Notes: a model not told the origin generated them from the letters alone. Numbered from the stretch's first letter, positions 46,730 to 56,622 are shown. The stretch: 64,000 nucleotides of DNA from a cyanobacterium PCC 7702 (GCA_000332255.1 KB235926.1:3359367-3423366), one strand, 5' to 3'. Program-made: numbers and translations.

Positions 46730-48589
46730 ATGTCTTACGAACCGCTGCACCATAAGTATCGTCCAAAAAGTTTTGCTGAATTGGTGGGACAAGAAGCGAT
46801 CGCTACGACCCTAACGAACGCTATTCGTGCAGCAAAGATAGCACCAGCTTACTTGTTTACCGGTCCTAGAGGTACGGGAAAAACCTCTAGTGCGCGTATT
46901 TTCGCTAAATCACTCAATTGTCTCCAAAGCGATAAACCAACTGCTCAACCCTGCGGGGTGTGTGATGTTTGTCAAGGAATTGCAAAGGGCTACTGTTTAG
47001 ACGTAATTGAAATCGATGCAGCTAGCAATACGGGCGTAGACAATATCCGCGAGATAATTGAAAAAGCCCAATTTACACCAGTGCAGTGTCGCTACAAAGT
47101 GTATGTGGTCGATGAATGTCACATGCTCAGTACAGCTGCATTTAATGCTTTACTGAAAACCCTAGAAGAACCGCCAAAACACGTTGTCTTTGTTTTGGCC
47201 ACAACCGACCCGCACAGAGTCTTACCAACAATTATTTCCCGCTGTCAGCGGTTTGATTTCCGCAGAATACCGTTGGAAGTAATGGTCAAGCATTTGAGTG
47301 AAATTGCTGCTCAAGAAAACATCAACATTACACGGGAGGCCATTACCTTAGTAGCGCAATTAGCTCAGGGTGGACTGCGAGATGCGGAAAGCTTGCTGGA
47401 GCAGTTAAGCTTATTGTCAAAAAAGGTGACACCCGCACAAGTTTGGGACTTAGTAGGTTTGGTGAGCGAAGGCGACTTGCTGGCGTTGTTGAGCGCCATT
47501 GTTTCTAACGACGCCGCAGCAGTGATTGATTATACTCGTAAAATTCTAGAGCGCGGGCGAGAACCTGTAGTTGTTCTGCAAAATTTAGCTGCTCTTTACC
47601 GAGATTTACTAATTGCCAATACTGCACCAAATCGTCCCGATCTGGCTAGCTGCACTTCCTCTTGTTGGGAAGCACTGCTTCGTTTGGCTCAACAGCTGGA
47701 CAGAAGCACTATCTTGCTAGGACAGCAGCACCTGCGAACAGCAGAAGTGCAATTAAAAAACACCACCCAACCTCGCTTGTGGTTAGAAATAATTTTGCTT
47801 GGACTGCTACCTGCAGCAAATTCACAACAGCGAATAGCAACCACAACTACCCACCCTCCTTTATCGCCTTGTGCAACTGCTTTGACAACAACCTCTCCTG
47901 CAAGCCATAAAAGCGACAATGAGGAAGTTTCCAAATTTACCAAGCTTGTACCTGGGTCTGATAATGGCAGTACTTTGACAAAAAATTCCTCCAGAGACGA
48001 AATTGTTACCTCCAGTCCTCCATCACAAGTTCCCGTCACCACAGATACTGATTTAACTCAGATTTGGCAACAAGTACTTGCCAATTTCCAACCTGTTTCC
48101 CGACGGGAATTACTACGTCAAATGTGCCATTTGGTTGAATTTGACAGCACTGCGGCCCGTATTGCCATCAAGCAAGCATGGTATAAGAATGTACAATTAG
48201 AAAAGTCAAAAATTGCGGCAGCTTTTCATCAAACTTTTCAACGTCACATTCAAGTCAATCTGGAATTGGCAACTTCATCGATTTCCGTACCTTCGAAGGT
48301 GCAAAAGCAAGCTGCACCTGCTACTGAGGTTGCTAAACCAATACAAACATCCGTTGCCAAAACGCAGGTGGTTGGGAATCCTAACACGCCAGAAACTTCG
48401 CCATCACCAAAGTCCCCTGCTGTGTCCTTTGTTGACGATCGCTCCTATGAGGTAGAGGTCGCAGCTGGGCGCTTAGCACAGTTTTTTGACGGAGAAGTTA
48501 TTAACCATAACGATGATATTCCAGAAACTGCTGAGTCTGTAAATACCACCTCTTGGGAGGATGAAGTGGAAATAGATGAAGAATTTTAG
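46730..48589 (+). CDS. dnaX: DNA polymerase III subunit tau/gamma
   Basis: 619 residues from the ATG at 46730 (MSYEPLHHKYRPKSF). Clamp-loader AAA+ features are all present: Walker A GPRGTGKTS (from residue 45), the zinc site CGVCDVCQ, Walker B VYVVDECHM and the sensor-1 ATTDPHRVLPTIISRCQRF. No intein interrupts the P-loop region, unlike the split dnaE/dnaX of some cyanobacteria. The C-terminal 250 residues are a Pro/Thr/Ser-rich, weakly conserved tail. Confidence 0.96.
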   Translation: MSYEPLHHKYRPKSFAELVGQEAIATTLTNAIRAAKIAPAYLFTGPRGTGKTSSARIFAKSLNCLQSDKPTAQPCGVCDVCQGIAKGYCLDVIEIDAASNTGVDNIREIIEKAQFTPVQCRYKVYVVDECHMLSTAAFNALLKTLEEPPKHVVFVLATTDPHRVLPTIISRCQRFDFRRIPLEVMVKHLSEIAAQENINITREAITLVAQLAQGGLRDAESLLEQLSLLSKKVTPAQVWDLVGLVSEGDLLALLSAIVSNDAAAVIDYTRKILERGREPVVVLQNLAALYRDLLIANTAPNRPDLASCTSSCWEALLRLAQQLDRSTILLGQQHLRTAEVQLKNTTQPRLWLEIILLGLLPAANSQQRIATTTTHPPLSPCATALTTTSPASHKSDNEEVSKFTKLVPGSDNGSTLTKNSSRDEIVTSSPPSQVPVTTDTDLTQIWQQVLANFQPVSRRELLRQMCHLVEFDSTAARIAIKQAWYKNVQLEKSKIAAAFHQTFQRHIQVNLELATSSISVPSKVQKQAAPATEVAKPIQTSVAKTQVVGNPNTPETSPSPKSPAVSFVDDRSYEVEVAAGRLAQFFDGEVINHNDDIPETAESVNTTSWEDEVEIDEEF

Positions 48590-48641
48590 TAGTTAGTAGT
48601 TAGTGGTCAGTTATTTTGAACCACTATCTACCATCTACTAA
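48590..48641. repeat. Inverted TAGTTAGTAG-type repeat between convergent genes
   Basis: After the dnaX stop the sequence runs TAGTTAGTAGTTAGTGGT and, after a short AT-rich loop, ACCACTA...CTACTAACTAA. The core pairs 48601-48607 with 48620-48626. The same motif recurs at 53612-53662. It may serve as a terminator for both convergent genes. Confidence 0.6.
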
Positions 48642-50048
48642 CTAATCTTCACTTCCTACATGTACAGTTTTCACCCATTTCAATCGCTTGGGACGCACTG
48701 ACATGCGGGCGGTGGTACTGCTGATTACCAGTATCCAGTGCAGCATGTATAAAGTACCGCGTAAAGTTTGCACTAACAGCAACAAATAAGTAGAAATACG
48801 GAAGCCTTTTGGTTTGCGGATTCTTGCCAATCCAGCAAACATACCTGCGACTGACACGGTGACGGTTAAGCCGGTAACTGGACTGAAAATAGGTAGGCGA
48901 TGCTTGGCGATCGCCATTAACAAATCTGGCACTGCTGCTGTGGGCAAGATGTATTGGGTAAACATAAATACCAAAAGGTCCCAAGTTTTGCGGGTACCCA
49001 TTTTGTTTCTCAAAATTAAGTCCCAGTAATCTAAATATCGCTGATACCCTCCTTCAGCCCATCGATTGCGCTGGTGCCAAAGAGCGATCGCATTTGTCAC
49101 GCCTTCTTCTTCCACCGCTGGTTGGAAAAGACAATCTATATCCCAGTTTGTCAGGTGCAAGCGCAGGGTGAGGTCCAAATCATCAGTGATCGTTTCTTCA
49201 TTCCAGCCACCACAACCAAGCAAGGCTTGACGGCGGATAAACTGACCGTTACCCCGCAATTCACCAATACCACCAAAAGCAGCTCGCTGCTGCTGTATAT
49301 AGGCATCAACGGCCATTTCCGCCATTTGACCTTTTGTCCAAAAATTTTCTTTGGCGTTGGCGATCGCTTTGCGCACTTGCACCGCTCCCAGGTTTTGGCG
49401 TTGAAATAAGGGTATGACCTGCAAAAGCATATCTTTTGGCACTTGCGCGTCAGCGTCAAATACAGCCAAAATTTCCCCTTTTGTCAGCGGTAGAACCTGA
49501 TTCAATGCTCCGGACTTGCCACCTCCAGCTGTTGCTTGTCGCCGCAATACCTTCAAATTTTTATATTCTTGCACCAATTGTGCTAATAACTGCGGTGTGG
49601 CATCACTGCTTTTATCGTCGACAATCCAGACTTCGTATTTGTCTTGTGGGTATTCTAAACTGCAAAGGTTTCTGACTAATTTATCTATGACTGCTTCTTC
49701 GTTTTTAGCAGCCACCAAAACAGATACGTAGGGCAAATCACCCTCTATTTTTTCGGGAGCGCGGCGGGGTTTGGCAAATACTATCACTAAGGCATGAAGC
49801 CCTAGAATAGTAGTCAGTCCCAGTACAAATAAATAGCCCCAGGATAGGGAATGTAGGGCGATCGTACCGCTCCAAACAATTGTTAATGCTAAAGCAGCTT
49901 TGCGTCTGCGACCTTGGAAACGGGAGGGAGCAGATAGAAAATTCGAGGTCTCTTCCTCCGACCGCTGTTGTTGTACGGACAAATCAGCTACAAGCAAGGA
50001 GTCGAGCTCGTTGTAAGAATCGCTTTCGGGCCAGAAATTTGCTGGCAT
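48642..50048 (-). CDS. Processive family 2 glycosyltransferase, membrane-bound
   Basis: 468 residues. Two N-terminal membrane helices are followed by a GT2 domain: VSVLVAAKNEEAVI, VDDKSSDATP (first Asp), FDADAQVP (DxD), and EETITDDLDLTLRL with the later HQRNRWAEGGYQRYLD (Q-x-x-R-W, the mark of processive enzymes). Two or three membrane helices follow. Relatives make cellulose-like or poly-N-acetylglucosamine polysaccharides. It has no partner genes here, so the product is open. Confidence 0.88.
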   Translation of the reverse strand: MPANFWPESDSYNELDSLLVADLSVQQQRSEEETSNFLSAPSRFQGRRRKAALALTIVWSGTIALHSLSWGYLFVLGLTTILGLHALVIVFAKPRRAPEKIEGDLPYVSVLVAAKNEEAVIDKLVRNLCSLEYPQDKYEVWIVDDKSSDATPQLLAQLVQEYKNLKVLRRQATAGGGKSGALNQVLPLTKGEILAVFDADAQVPKDMLLQVIPLFQRQNLGAVQVRKAIANAKENFWTKGQMAEMAVDAYIQQQRAAFGGIGELRGNGQFIRRQALLGCGGWNEETITDDLDLTLRLHLTNWDIDCLFQPAVEEEGVTNAIALWHQRNRWAEGGYQRYLDYWDLILRNKMGTRKTWDLLVFMFTQYILPTAAVPDLLMAIAKHRLPIFSPVTGLTVTVSVAGMFAGLARIRKPKGFRISTYLLLLVQTLRGTLYMLHWILVISSTTARMSVRPKRLKWVKTVHVGSED

Positions 50049-50451
50049 AGGTAACTTGATTCAACCACCAATATTTATCAACACCTAACAAAGAAGCTGG
50101 GTATGAAGTAACACCAAACATACTTTTAGCTTAACTTGAGAGTGGCGGCATTTTTCCACCTCCTTCAACCTAAGATGCCATCGCCAGCCTACCGCAAACA
50201 AAATTTCGCTGGACAAGCGATCGCCCTAATTGGCAGCAGAAATGGTGTTATGACCCCAGCTTGTGAGAAAGTCAATGCAGCCTTATTTTACCTGAAATTT
50301 TATATTTCTTTACAAAATCTGGGCTCGGTTTTGCAGTTCGGGTAACAGACTCTAGGAGCTAGATGTTTATCCATATCCTTTTTTTGGGAATACTAACAAA
50401 GGTGACTCCTAATCTTCATTTGCTTCAGGAACTTAAGGAGTATTCTCAGTT
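50049..50451. other. Intergenic region, 403 bp
   Basis: The region between divergent genes has one GCGATCGC near 50218, runs of ordinary sequence and no credible open frame. Confidence 0.5.
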
Positions 50452-50826
50452 ATGTCTATCGAGCAACTACAGCCAGTTTCCCAGCAACAAGCAAACGTGT
50501 ACTTACCCTATACGCAACAAAGCAAGCGAAATTTATTGCCTTATGCGATCGGTCTTTATCAAAAAAGTGTTTTAGAAGGACAGCGCAAAATCGAAGGTGG
50601 TGAGAATATCCCCTTTGTTGCTACCTGGAATGTTGCTGTTCTACCTTCAGATTTAACTCGTTGCCGAGTTCAGTTCGATGGTAATGCCGAGCTTAATTAC
50701 GAAGTTATGATGGCAAGTTTTGAATTTGTAAATTTTTTAATTGAATTAATGGAAAATTATAAGCGTTATCGCATCACTGACTTTTCTCAAAATTTTTACC
50801 GTAAGTTACTGAAATTAGACGATTAA
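50452..50826 (+). CDS. EbsA-like protein (type IV pilus / biofilm regulation)
   Basis: 124 residues: MSIEQLQPVSQQQANVYLPYTQQSKRNLLPYAIGLYQKSVLEGQRKIEGGENIPFVATWNVAVLPSDLTRCRVQFDG. The YLPY, NLLPYAI, LEGxRxIEGGE and FVAxWNVA elements match what I recall of EbsA, a small cyanobacterial protein needed for type IV pilus assembly and biofilm self-suppression. The assignment is from memory. A TAAGGAG-type site precedes the ATG. No pilus genes are in the window. Confidence 0.6.
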   Translation: MSIEQLQPVSQQQANVYLPYTQQSKRNLLPYAIGLYQKSVLEGQRKIEGGENIPFVATWNVAVLPSDLTRCRVQFDGNAELNYEVMMASFEFVNFLIELMENYKRYRITDFSQNFYRKLLKLDD

Positions 50827-50985
50827 ATCCCTAAACATGCCAAAATAACCCCAAAATTCCCAAATTTTGGTGCACTGTCATCCCCAACCCCAGGCCAGAA
50901 GTAAGAACTTGGAGTTACACCTTACGTCTTGCAACTCGATAGCCTTCGTTCGCCCTAAAATTAGTAAACACCTAGCAAAGGTTGT

Positions 50986-52113
50986 ATGACTTCTGAAATT
51001 AGGAGTGCATGTGTGCCAAAATCCGCTAAATACAAATATTTACTAATTGGATCGACGGAGGCTTATAGTGGTAAATCAGCAACGGTTCTGGGTTTGTCGC
51101 ACTTACTACAGCAAAAAGGATTGGATCTTGCTTACGGCAAGCCTTTGGGTACATGTTTGAGCAAAAGTTCTGGAACTGTCATCGAGCAAGATGTCCAACT
51201 GATTACTGCCATTCTTAACTTGCCAGAAAATCGTGTTGCACCCACTTTGGTGGCGTTGAATGAAATCTCCGTGCAAAAGCGCTTGTGCAACGAAGATACA
51301 ACCGATTACCGCCAGTCTTTAACACAAAAATACCTACAAATGTCAGTTGGTGATTTGGTATTGCTAGAAGGACCGGGGAATTTGGAAGAAGGCAGTTTGT
51401 ATAACTTGTCTCTACCGCAAATAGCAGAAGCGATAGACGCTGCTGTATTGTTAGTGACTCGCTATCAGTCTTTACTTTCAATTGAATCTGTGTTGTCAGC
51501 CAAGCAACGCTTAGGAAAACGTCTGATAGGTTTTGTACTTAACGATGTTCCTGCCGAACAAACACAAAGCGTTGAAACTACCGTTCGTGACTTTTTGGAA
51601 CAGCAGGGAATCCCGGTACTAGGCATACTGCCTAGAAACGATCTGCTACGCAGCGTGAGCGTGCGCGAACTAGTACACCAACTAAATGCCGAAGTCCTCT
51701 GCCGCAGGGATCGCCTGGACTTGATGGTAGAAAGTCTAGCTATTGGAGCTATGAATGTCAACGCCGCCGTTAAATATTTTCGCAAACGTCGAAACATGGC
51801 AGTTGTCACGGGAGGCGATCGTGTAGAAATTCAACAAGCAGCCTTAGAAACTTCTACTCAATGTCTAATTCTCACCGGACAGCTACCACCGCCGTCTTTC
51901 ATTCTCAATCGTGCCGAAGAGCTAGAAATACCTATCTTGTCAGTAGATTTGGATACACTAACTACCGTGGAAATCGTTGACAGGGCTTTTGGTCAAGTAC
52001 GGGTTCACGAACCGATTAAAGTCCAATGTATCCGTCATTTAATGGCAGAAAATTTTGATATCGAACGTTTGCTTCATCTTCTCGATTTCAGTCCAGCAGC
52101 TGCTTTACCATAA
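50986..52113 (+). CDS. Phosphotransacetylase-family protein with P-loop and DRTGG domains
   Basis: 375 residues. The N-terminal half is a P-loop domain of the dethiobiotin-synthetase-like kind (LIGSTEAYSGKSATVLGLSHLL). The C-terminal half has the DRTGG-type pattern (MNVNAAVKYFRKRRNMAVVTGGDRVEIQQAALETSTQCLILTG). The same pair precedes the catalytic domain in long phosphotransacetylases, but the catalytic part is absent here. It probably has a regulatory or sensory function; cyanobacterial members are uncharacterised. Confidence 0.85.
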   Translation: MTSEIRSACVPKSAKYKYLLIGSTEAYSGKSATVLGLSHLLQQKGLDLAYGKPLGTCLSKSSGTVIEQDVQLITAILNLPENRVAPTLVALNEISVQKRLCNEDTTDYRQSLTQKYLQMSVGDLVLLEGPGNLEEGSLYNLSLPQIAEAIDAAVLLVTRYQSLLSIESVLSAKQRLGKRLIGFVLNDVPAEQTQSVETTVRDFLEQQGIPVLGILPRNDLLRSVSVRELVHQLNAEVLCRRDRLDLMVESLAIGAMNVNAAVKYFRKRRNMAVVTGGDRVEIQQAALETSTQCLILTGQLPPPSFILNRAEELEIPILSVDLDTLTTVEIVDRAFGQVRVHEPIKVQCIRHLMAENFDIERLLHLLDFSPAAALP

Positions 52114-52256
52114 CCAATCCAGTTATGGCAATGAAAACTGCAGGCACGGCAGGCAACACCGTGCCATAATATTTTTGAAATCTAACTCAAGACAGCTTTG
52201 CGTTTGCGCCGAGTCTGTTAAAATAACAAGGTTGTTTAATCTGATTCCGTCCGTCT

Positions 52257-52760
52257 TTGAGTCAGTCTATAGACCTTATCAACGTCGATACATTAGCGCA
52301 GGAACTGGCAACGATCCAGCAAACAGGTTCGAAACGAATTGCCTTGCTGGGTTCACGTCATGTGCCAATTACACATCAAAATCTCATTGAGATGATGACC
52401 TACGCCTTAGTTTTATCAGGCAATCGCATCATCACCTCTGGCGCTACAGGTACGAACTCAGCTGCCATTAAGGGAGCAATGCGGGCTGATGCCAATCTAC
52501 TAACGGTAATTTTGCCCCAAAGCTTGGAACGCCAGCCTTATGAATCCCGCCAGCAACTTGAACAAGTTATGCATCTGGTGGAAAATCCAGCCAACGACCA
52601 TCTATCTCTTGCTGAAGCTAGTTACTTGTGCAATAAGGAAATTATCTCTCGTTGCCAACAATTAATTTGCTTCGCATTTCACGACAGTCGCACCCTTTTG
52701 CAAACTTGTAAGGATGCAGAAGAACAAAGAAAAGTGGTAACGCTATTCTACTTTGATTAG
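52257..52760 (+). CDS. SLOG/DprA-like Rossmann protein
   Basis: 167 residues from a TTG (LSQSIDLINVDTLAQELATI); no ATG or GTG lies upstream in the frame. RIALLGSRHVPITHQNLIEMMTYALVLSGNRIITSGATGTNSAAIKGAM is a nucleotide-binding Rossmann fold of the SLOG/DprA type. It has only this domain, so it is unlikely to be the competence protein DprA itself. Role unknown. Confidence 0.75.
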   Translation: MSQSIDLINVDTLAQELATIQQTGSKRIALLGSRHVPITHQNLIEMMTYALVLSGNRIITSGATGTNSAAIKGAMRADANLLTVILPQSLERQPYESRQQLEQVMHLVENPANDHLSLAEASYLCNKEIISRCQQLICFAFHDSRTLLQTCKDAEEQRKVVTLFYFD

Positions 52761-53114
52761 TTATTAGCCGCATGCAGACAATACATGTCTCCCCTTGTTA
52801 GGGAGCTGATGTTTTCTAAGCAAAAACCATGATAAATACTACGGACACGTTGCAAGAAAGGAAAACTGTCTTGCAGGTGTCCTTGAATTTTTACGACTAG
52901 CTGCTGGGTATTTTCTTTTGCACTCTCACTAATACCAGTTGTTTGCGCTCAACTACCATCTGTGATTTTCTGTTTCCGGAATTTTTGAAATTTTGTGATG
53001 TTCTGCGTCAACTGTTTTTACCACAAGTATTATCAAAGCTACCGCCCCTAAACAATCCCTTTCTTAACTTCTATACCAGCAAACATAACAAATTACCTAC
53101 TACCGACAACTTCT
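52761..53114. other. Intergenic spacer, 354 bp
   Basis: No gene, tRNA or terminator that I can support. Confidence 0.5.
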
Positions 53115-53606
53115 ATGGCTTCAACTTATTCCTTTGATATTGTTAGCGACTTTGACAGACAAGAATTGGTCAATGCTATCGATCAAACGGTACGAGAAAT
53201 TAAAAGCCGTTATGACCTTAAAGATACGAAAACAACAGTAGAGTTAGGCGAACAAAGTATTATCATTAACACTGATAGCGAATTTACCTTAGAGTCGGTA
53301 CAAAATGTCTTGCGGGAAAAAGCCGCCAAGCGCAACCTTTCCCAAAAAATCTTTGATTTTGGTCCAGTAGAATCGGCAAGTGGTAACCGTGTTCGTCAAG
53401 AAATCAAATTAAAAAAAGGTATAAGTCAGGACATTGCCAAACAAATTTCTAAGTTAATTCGCGATGAATTTAAAAAGGTACAAGTTTCTATTCAAGGCGA
53501 TGCAGTGCGTGTCAGTGGTAAAAGTAAAGATGATTTGCAAAGTGTGATTAAACGTTTAAAACAAGAAGAATTTCCAGTAGCTCTGCAATTTACAAATTAC
53601 CGTTGA
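53115..53606 (+). CDS. YajQ-family nucleotide-binding protein
   Basis: 163 residues: [102 protein letters not shown]. These are the YajQ signatures. In some bacteria the protein binds cyclic di-GMP and acts with transcription factors. The length fits the family. Confidence 0.95.
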   Translation: MASTYSFDIVSDFDRQELVNAIDQTVREIKSRYDLKDTKTTVELGEQSIIINTDSEFTLESVQNVLREKAAKRNLSQKIFDFGPVESASGNRVRQEIKLKKGISQDIAKQISKLIRDEFKKVQVSIQGDAVRVSGKSKDDLQSVIKRLKQEEFPVALQFTNYR

Positions 53607-53611
53607 TTCTT

Positions 53612-53662
53612 GTTAGTAGTTAGTAGTTTAGATGATGGAATGTTTACTACTAACTACTACTA
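53612..53662. repeat. Second inverted TAGTTAGTAG-type repeat
   Basis: GTAGTTAGTAGT (53616-53627) pairs exactly with ACTACTAACTAC (53646-53657) around an 18-nt loop, between the convergent yajQ-type and GST genes. It matches the repeat behind dnaX (48590-48641) in motif and position. Confidence 0.7.
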
Positions 53663-53665
53663 TCC

Positions 53666-54226
53666 TTAACTACTGCGAGAACCAATAGTTTTTTGAAACG
53701 CCGGACGCTCTGACAAGCGCTTGACATAAGTATATATAGCCGGGTAGGAGCTAAGATCTAGCTTCAGCATCATGGGAATGTATGCTAAGACAGATCCTAC
53801 TGCCACATCGGCAACAGTAAATGTACCACCCAACAAGAATTGTTGACGTTGGAAAATTTCATTTAAAGGAGTCATGAGACGGGGCATTTCCCGTTCGCGG
53901 TTAGCTTCGACAAAAATTCCCGTTGCTAAGGTAGAATTGGCAAAAAGTATCCACTGAGCCAACTGGGCGCGTTCTTCGAGAGAGTGTTTAACTTTGCCGT
54001 ATTTTTCATCCAGATACAGCAATATTGCTCCTGATTCCCAAAGTTTAAAATCACCATCAATGATGGCTGGAACTTTGCCCATGGGATTAATGGCCAGATA
54101 CTCAGGTTTGCGGTGTTCTCCTGCCTGCATATCTAGCATTACGAATTCGTAGGGAATTGCTAATTCTTCCAAATACCATTGCACAATAGATGCCCGACTG
54201 CGAGCACCACCGTAAAGTTTCAACAT
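53666..54226 (-). CDS. Glutathione S-transferase family protein
   Basis: 186 residues with a thioredoxin-like N-terminal domain (MLKLYGGARSRASIVQWYLEELAIPYEFV; NPMGKVPAIIDGDFKLWESGAILLYLDEKY) and a helical C-terminal domain (FTVADVAVGSVLAYIPMM). The Ser of RSRAS is the likely catalytic residue. It should conjugate or reduce with glutathione; the substrate is unknown. Confidence 0.92.
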   Translation of the reverse strand: MLKLYGGARSRASIVQWYLEELAIPYEFVMLDMQAGEHRKPEYLAINPMGKVPAIIDGDFKLWESGAILLYLDEKYGKVKHSLEERAQLAQWILFANSTLATGIFVEANREREMPRLMTPLNEIFQRQQFLLGGTFTVADVAVGSVLAYIPMMLKLDLSSYPAIYTYVKRLSERPAFQKTIGSRSS

Positions 54227-54308
54227 AGTTTTTGTTGCTAGGTAGTTGCTAGTTGGTTACTGTCATGGCAGCGGCTGTTTGCTAGCCACAAATAAATACA
54301 ACTTATGA

Positions 54309-54773
54309 TTACAAAACTTTGTGGGTATGGGAATGCTGCTTGACGTTGTCTTCTTTGGTGACAATGCGCCTGGCATTTAGCACGCGTTTTCTTTCTGTAG
54401 AATACTTAAAGTCACTGTAGGTACTGCCGGGGGGAATTAAGGATTTTGCAGTAGAGCTACGCTTGTAGGTACGAGCAGCAGCTATGGTTCGCTGGACAAA
54501 TTCGCTAGCAAATTCAGCTGTTTGGGGAAAATGAGCAGGTTTTTTAAGGATTTCGCCATCCATTATGCTTCCTAAATTAGTTGCCCAGGCAAACTTGTAA
54601 GAGGTAGGAATGCCTTTGAGGAGTGTTTCTAAAGCAGCAGAAGGAATAGGTTCTATAACTTCAACTTGATGAAGTTCTCCCTCTTTTTTAAGAAAGCAGG
54701 TTGCAAGACCGATAACAACGTAATCATCGCTATTTAGGTCGGGTGCGTCGGGATAAACATTTGCTGCAGTCAT
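54309..54773 (-). CDS. Conserved cyanobacterial protein of unknown function
   Basis: 154 residues, soluble. YVVIGLATCFLKKEGELHQVEVIEPIPSAALETLLKGIPTSYKFA looks like a folded core; the C-terminal 60 residues are basic with scattered Ser and His (ending KQHSHTHKVL). I do not recognise the family. Confidence 0.68.
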   Translation of the reverse strand: MTAANVYPDAPDLNSDDYVVIGLATCFLKKEGELHQVEVIEPIPSAALETLLKGIPTSYKFAWATNLGSIMDGEILKKPAHFPQTAEFASEFVQRTIAAARTYKRSSTAKSLIPPGSTYSDFKYSTERKRVLNARRIVTKEDNVKQHSHTHKVL

Positions 54774-55037
54774 AAGAAAATCTTTTCAAAAGTGTCAACT
54801 CAACTTAACTGAGAAGTTTGAATCGCCTGTTGGCATTTTATCAAGTTGTTGCTCCCACTACTTGACTAGTCTGGGGGATTAAGATTAGCTGTTTCTGGAA
54901 TTGAACTTAGGAAGGAAGTATTCATTATTTAAGTTCTGGCAGCTATGGGGGTTTGATGAATGCTCACTTCTCCAGGCGGATAGCGGGATACTTCCAAGCT
55001 TTGGCAAACATGCAGCAGCTAGCTCGGGCAGGATGAG

Positions 55038-55721
55038 ATGGACAAAAACTTTTTTTGGGAATCTGGGCAACAGCAAAATTACTATAAGAGTGATGTATTA
55101 AAAATTACTTTAAATAGCAAAAGCGATAAATCTGACCGGCATGATGGTTATTTACGCTCTTATGCTTTCAAATTAGCTCAAAAAGGAGATTACACCAACG
55201 CGATCGCTTTATTGAATCAATTGATAGCTCGCCATCCCCACAGTGCCATTGATTACAATAATCGGGGATTGCTTTATTTTCAATGCGGACAAGTGCAAAA
55301 AGCTTTCTGCGACTACAACAAAGCCGTGCGACTAAATCCAAAATTAGCCAGTGCTTATAACAATCGCGCCAATTGCTATGCAGCGCGTGGAGAACTAATA
55401 GCAGCGATCGCCGACTACCAAAAAGCTTTGGACTTGAATCCCTGTTATGTACGAGCTTGGCTCAATCAAGGCATTACTTGGCGCGAGTTAGGCGAATACG
55501 AAAAAGCCATTGATAATTTAGAAGTGCCACTGCTTTTTCAGCAATTAGAAGGCCATATTTTTGCTGCACGGGGTAGAACTTATCATCTATGGGGTGACTG
55601 GAATTGTGCGAGCGCTGATTATTATCGTGCCTTAGCTTTACTGCCTTTATCATATGCCCAAAAACGCTCGCAAGTCAAAAGTTGGCTTCAAGAACTGAGT
55701 TTTTGTGCTTTCTCTGTCTAA
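55038..55721 (+). CDS. TPR-repeat protein
   Basis: 227 residues. After an acidic N-terminus there are four or five TPR units (AFKLAQKGDYTNAIALLNQLIARHP; YNNRGLLYFQCGQVQKAFCDYNKAVRLNP; AYNNRANCYAARGELIAAIADYQKALDLNP). No signal peptide, so a cytosolic binding scaffold. Partner unknown. Confidence 0.85.
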   Translation: MDKNFFWESGQQQNYYKSDVLKITLNSKSDKSDRHDGYLRSYAFKLAQKGDYTNAIALLNQLIARHPHSAIDYNNRGLLYFQCGQVQKAFCDYNKAVRLNPKLASAYNNRANCYAARGELIAAIADYQKALDLNPCYVRAWLNQGITWRELGEYEKAIDNLEVPLLFQQLEGHIFAARGRTYHLWGDWNCASADYYRALALLPLSYAQKRSQVKSWLQELSFCAFSV

Positions 55722-55859
55722 AAACCAATCACAGATACTTATTTCCCGTACTGGGGAAGGATAAGTTTTACTTTCAATGCTAGGAATGGTAATTGCCGTG
55801 TGGCTATATATTTATCATTGGTGTAAGTTTCTTTCCCAACCTGGTACTTAGCCTTTACT

Positions 55860-56270
55860 TCAGGGGGATAACTCTGCTTGTTTGACTTCTGCGGTTTCCT
55901 CTTTGAGGATTAAAATCTGACGTTGTCTGGGATCGAAGCGGTATGCTTGTTCTTGCATAATAGCTTTGGTTTGGCTGGGATCGAAATTGCGGCTAAATTC
56001 TTCTTGCAATTTATTTACTCGCTGTTCCATCAGTTTGACTTCGGTACGGATTTCTCGTAGTTTTTCTTGCTGCGACCACTCAAAGGGCAAAAGTTTGACC
56101 AAAGCAGATATTGCCACTGTGGAGATCAAAATGTTAACTGCTATTTTTGCTGTTGTTTCCAGCGCCAATACTTTGTAAGAATGTTCCCGGAGATTGCGTT
56201 TTGGGCGAGGAGTAACTCGTTGTTTTGGTATGGGTTGCAGCAGTGTTTTGTACGGTTGAAACGCATTCAT
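55860..56270 (-). CDS. slr1601-family putative cell-division protein
   Basis: 136 residues from the ATG at 56270 (MNAFQPYKTLLQP); a further-upstream ATG adds 16 residues that do not fit relatives. Basic N-terminus, one membrane helix (KIAVNILISTVAISALVKLLPF), then WSQQEKLREIRTEVKLMEQRVNKLQEEFSRNFDPSQTKAIMQEQAYRFDP, a coiled coil that is the family's mark. The build resembles FtsL/DivIC-type division proteins; the function is by family name only. Confidence 0.78.
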   Translation of the reverse strand: MNAFQPYKTLLQPIPKQRVTPRPKRNLREHSYKVLALETTAKIAVNILISTVAISALVKLLPFEWSQQEKLREIRTEVKLMEQRVNKLQEEFSRNFDPSQTKAIMQEQAYRFDPRQRQILILKEETAEVKQAELSP

Positions 56271-56523
56271 AAGGTTTTTCCAGAGACTCTCTGATGGAAT
56301 TGACGCATCGTAAAACAATACTCCTGTGCTGTTTACGATTTATGTTGCTGTCATCTTACTTTATTTTTCCCAAATTGCCACGTGGTACGCTGAAATTTGA
56401 TTGGAAGTACTTGCAAACTTCATTGCTTTATGCTGACTGGGGATAGGGAATTGATTTTTTTGATGGCCCTATATACCCCAGTTTCCAGTTTTTAGTCGTT
56501 AATCCTTCCTGGAGAAGGCAAAC

Positions 56524-56622
56524 TTAAGATTTGTAAAGTTCTGTTGCCAGCCGCCAAGCCAAAAAGCCTGGAATCAGAGCTACAACTAAAGCAACGTAGA
56601 CTTGAGTATCAGATATAGACAT
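56524..56622 (-). CDS. psaM: Photosystem I subunit XII
   Basis: 32 residues: MSISDTQVYVALVVALIPGFLAWRLATELYKS, one membrane helix, the standard PsaM sequence. The frame is open for 29 codons upstream, but the ATG at 56622 with an AGGAGAG site is the true start. PsaM sits at the trimer interface of photosystem I. Confidence 0.95.
   Translation of the reverse strand: MSISDTQVYVALVVALIPGFLAWRLATELYKS

Noticed and set aside
47417-47425. A-AAA-AAG heptamer in dnaX, as in the programmed -1 frameshift that makes gamma in some bacteria
   Set aside because: It lies near codon 230, far before the end of the clamp-loader core, and the -1 frame does not stop soon. No downstream stem-loop was apparent. 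Probably chance.
50136-50345. Small + strand frame in the spacer before the EbsA-like gene
   Set aside because: No family, no ribosome site; it crosses a HIP1 site and ordinary spacer sequence.
52943-53137. 64-codon frame before the yajQ-type gene
   Set aside because: Low-complexity Phe/Leu-rich translation, overlaps the real gene start; judged chance.
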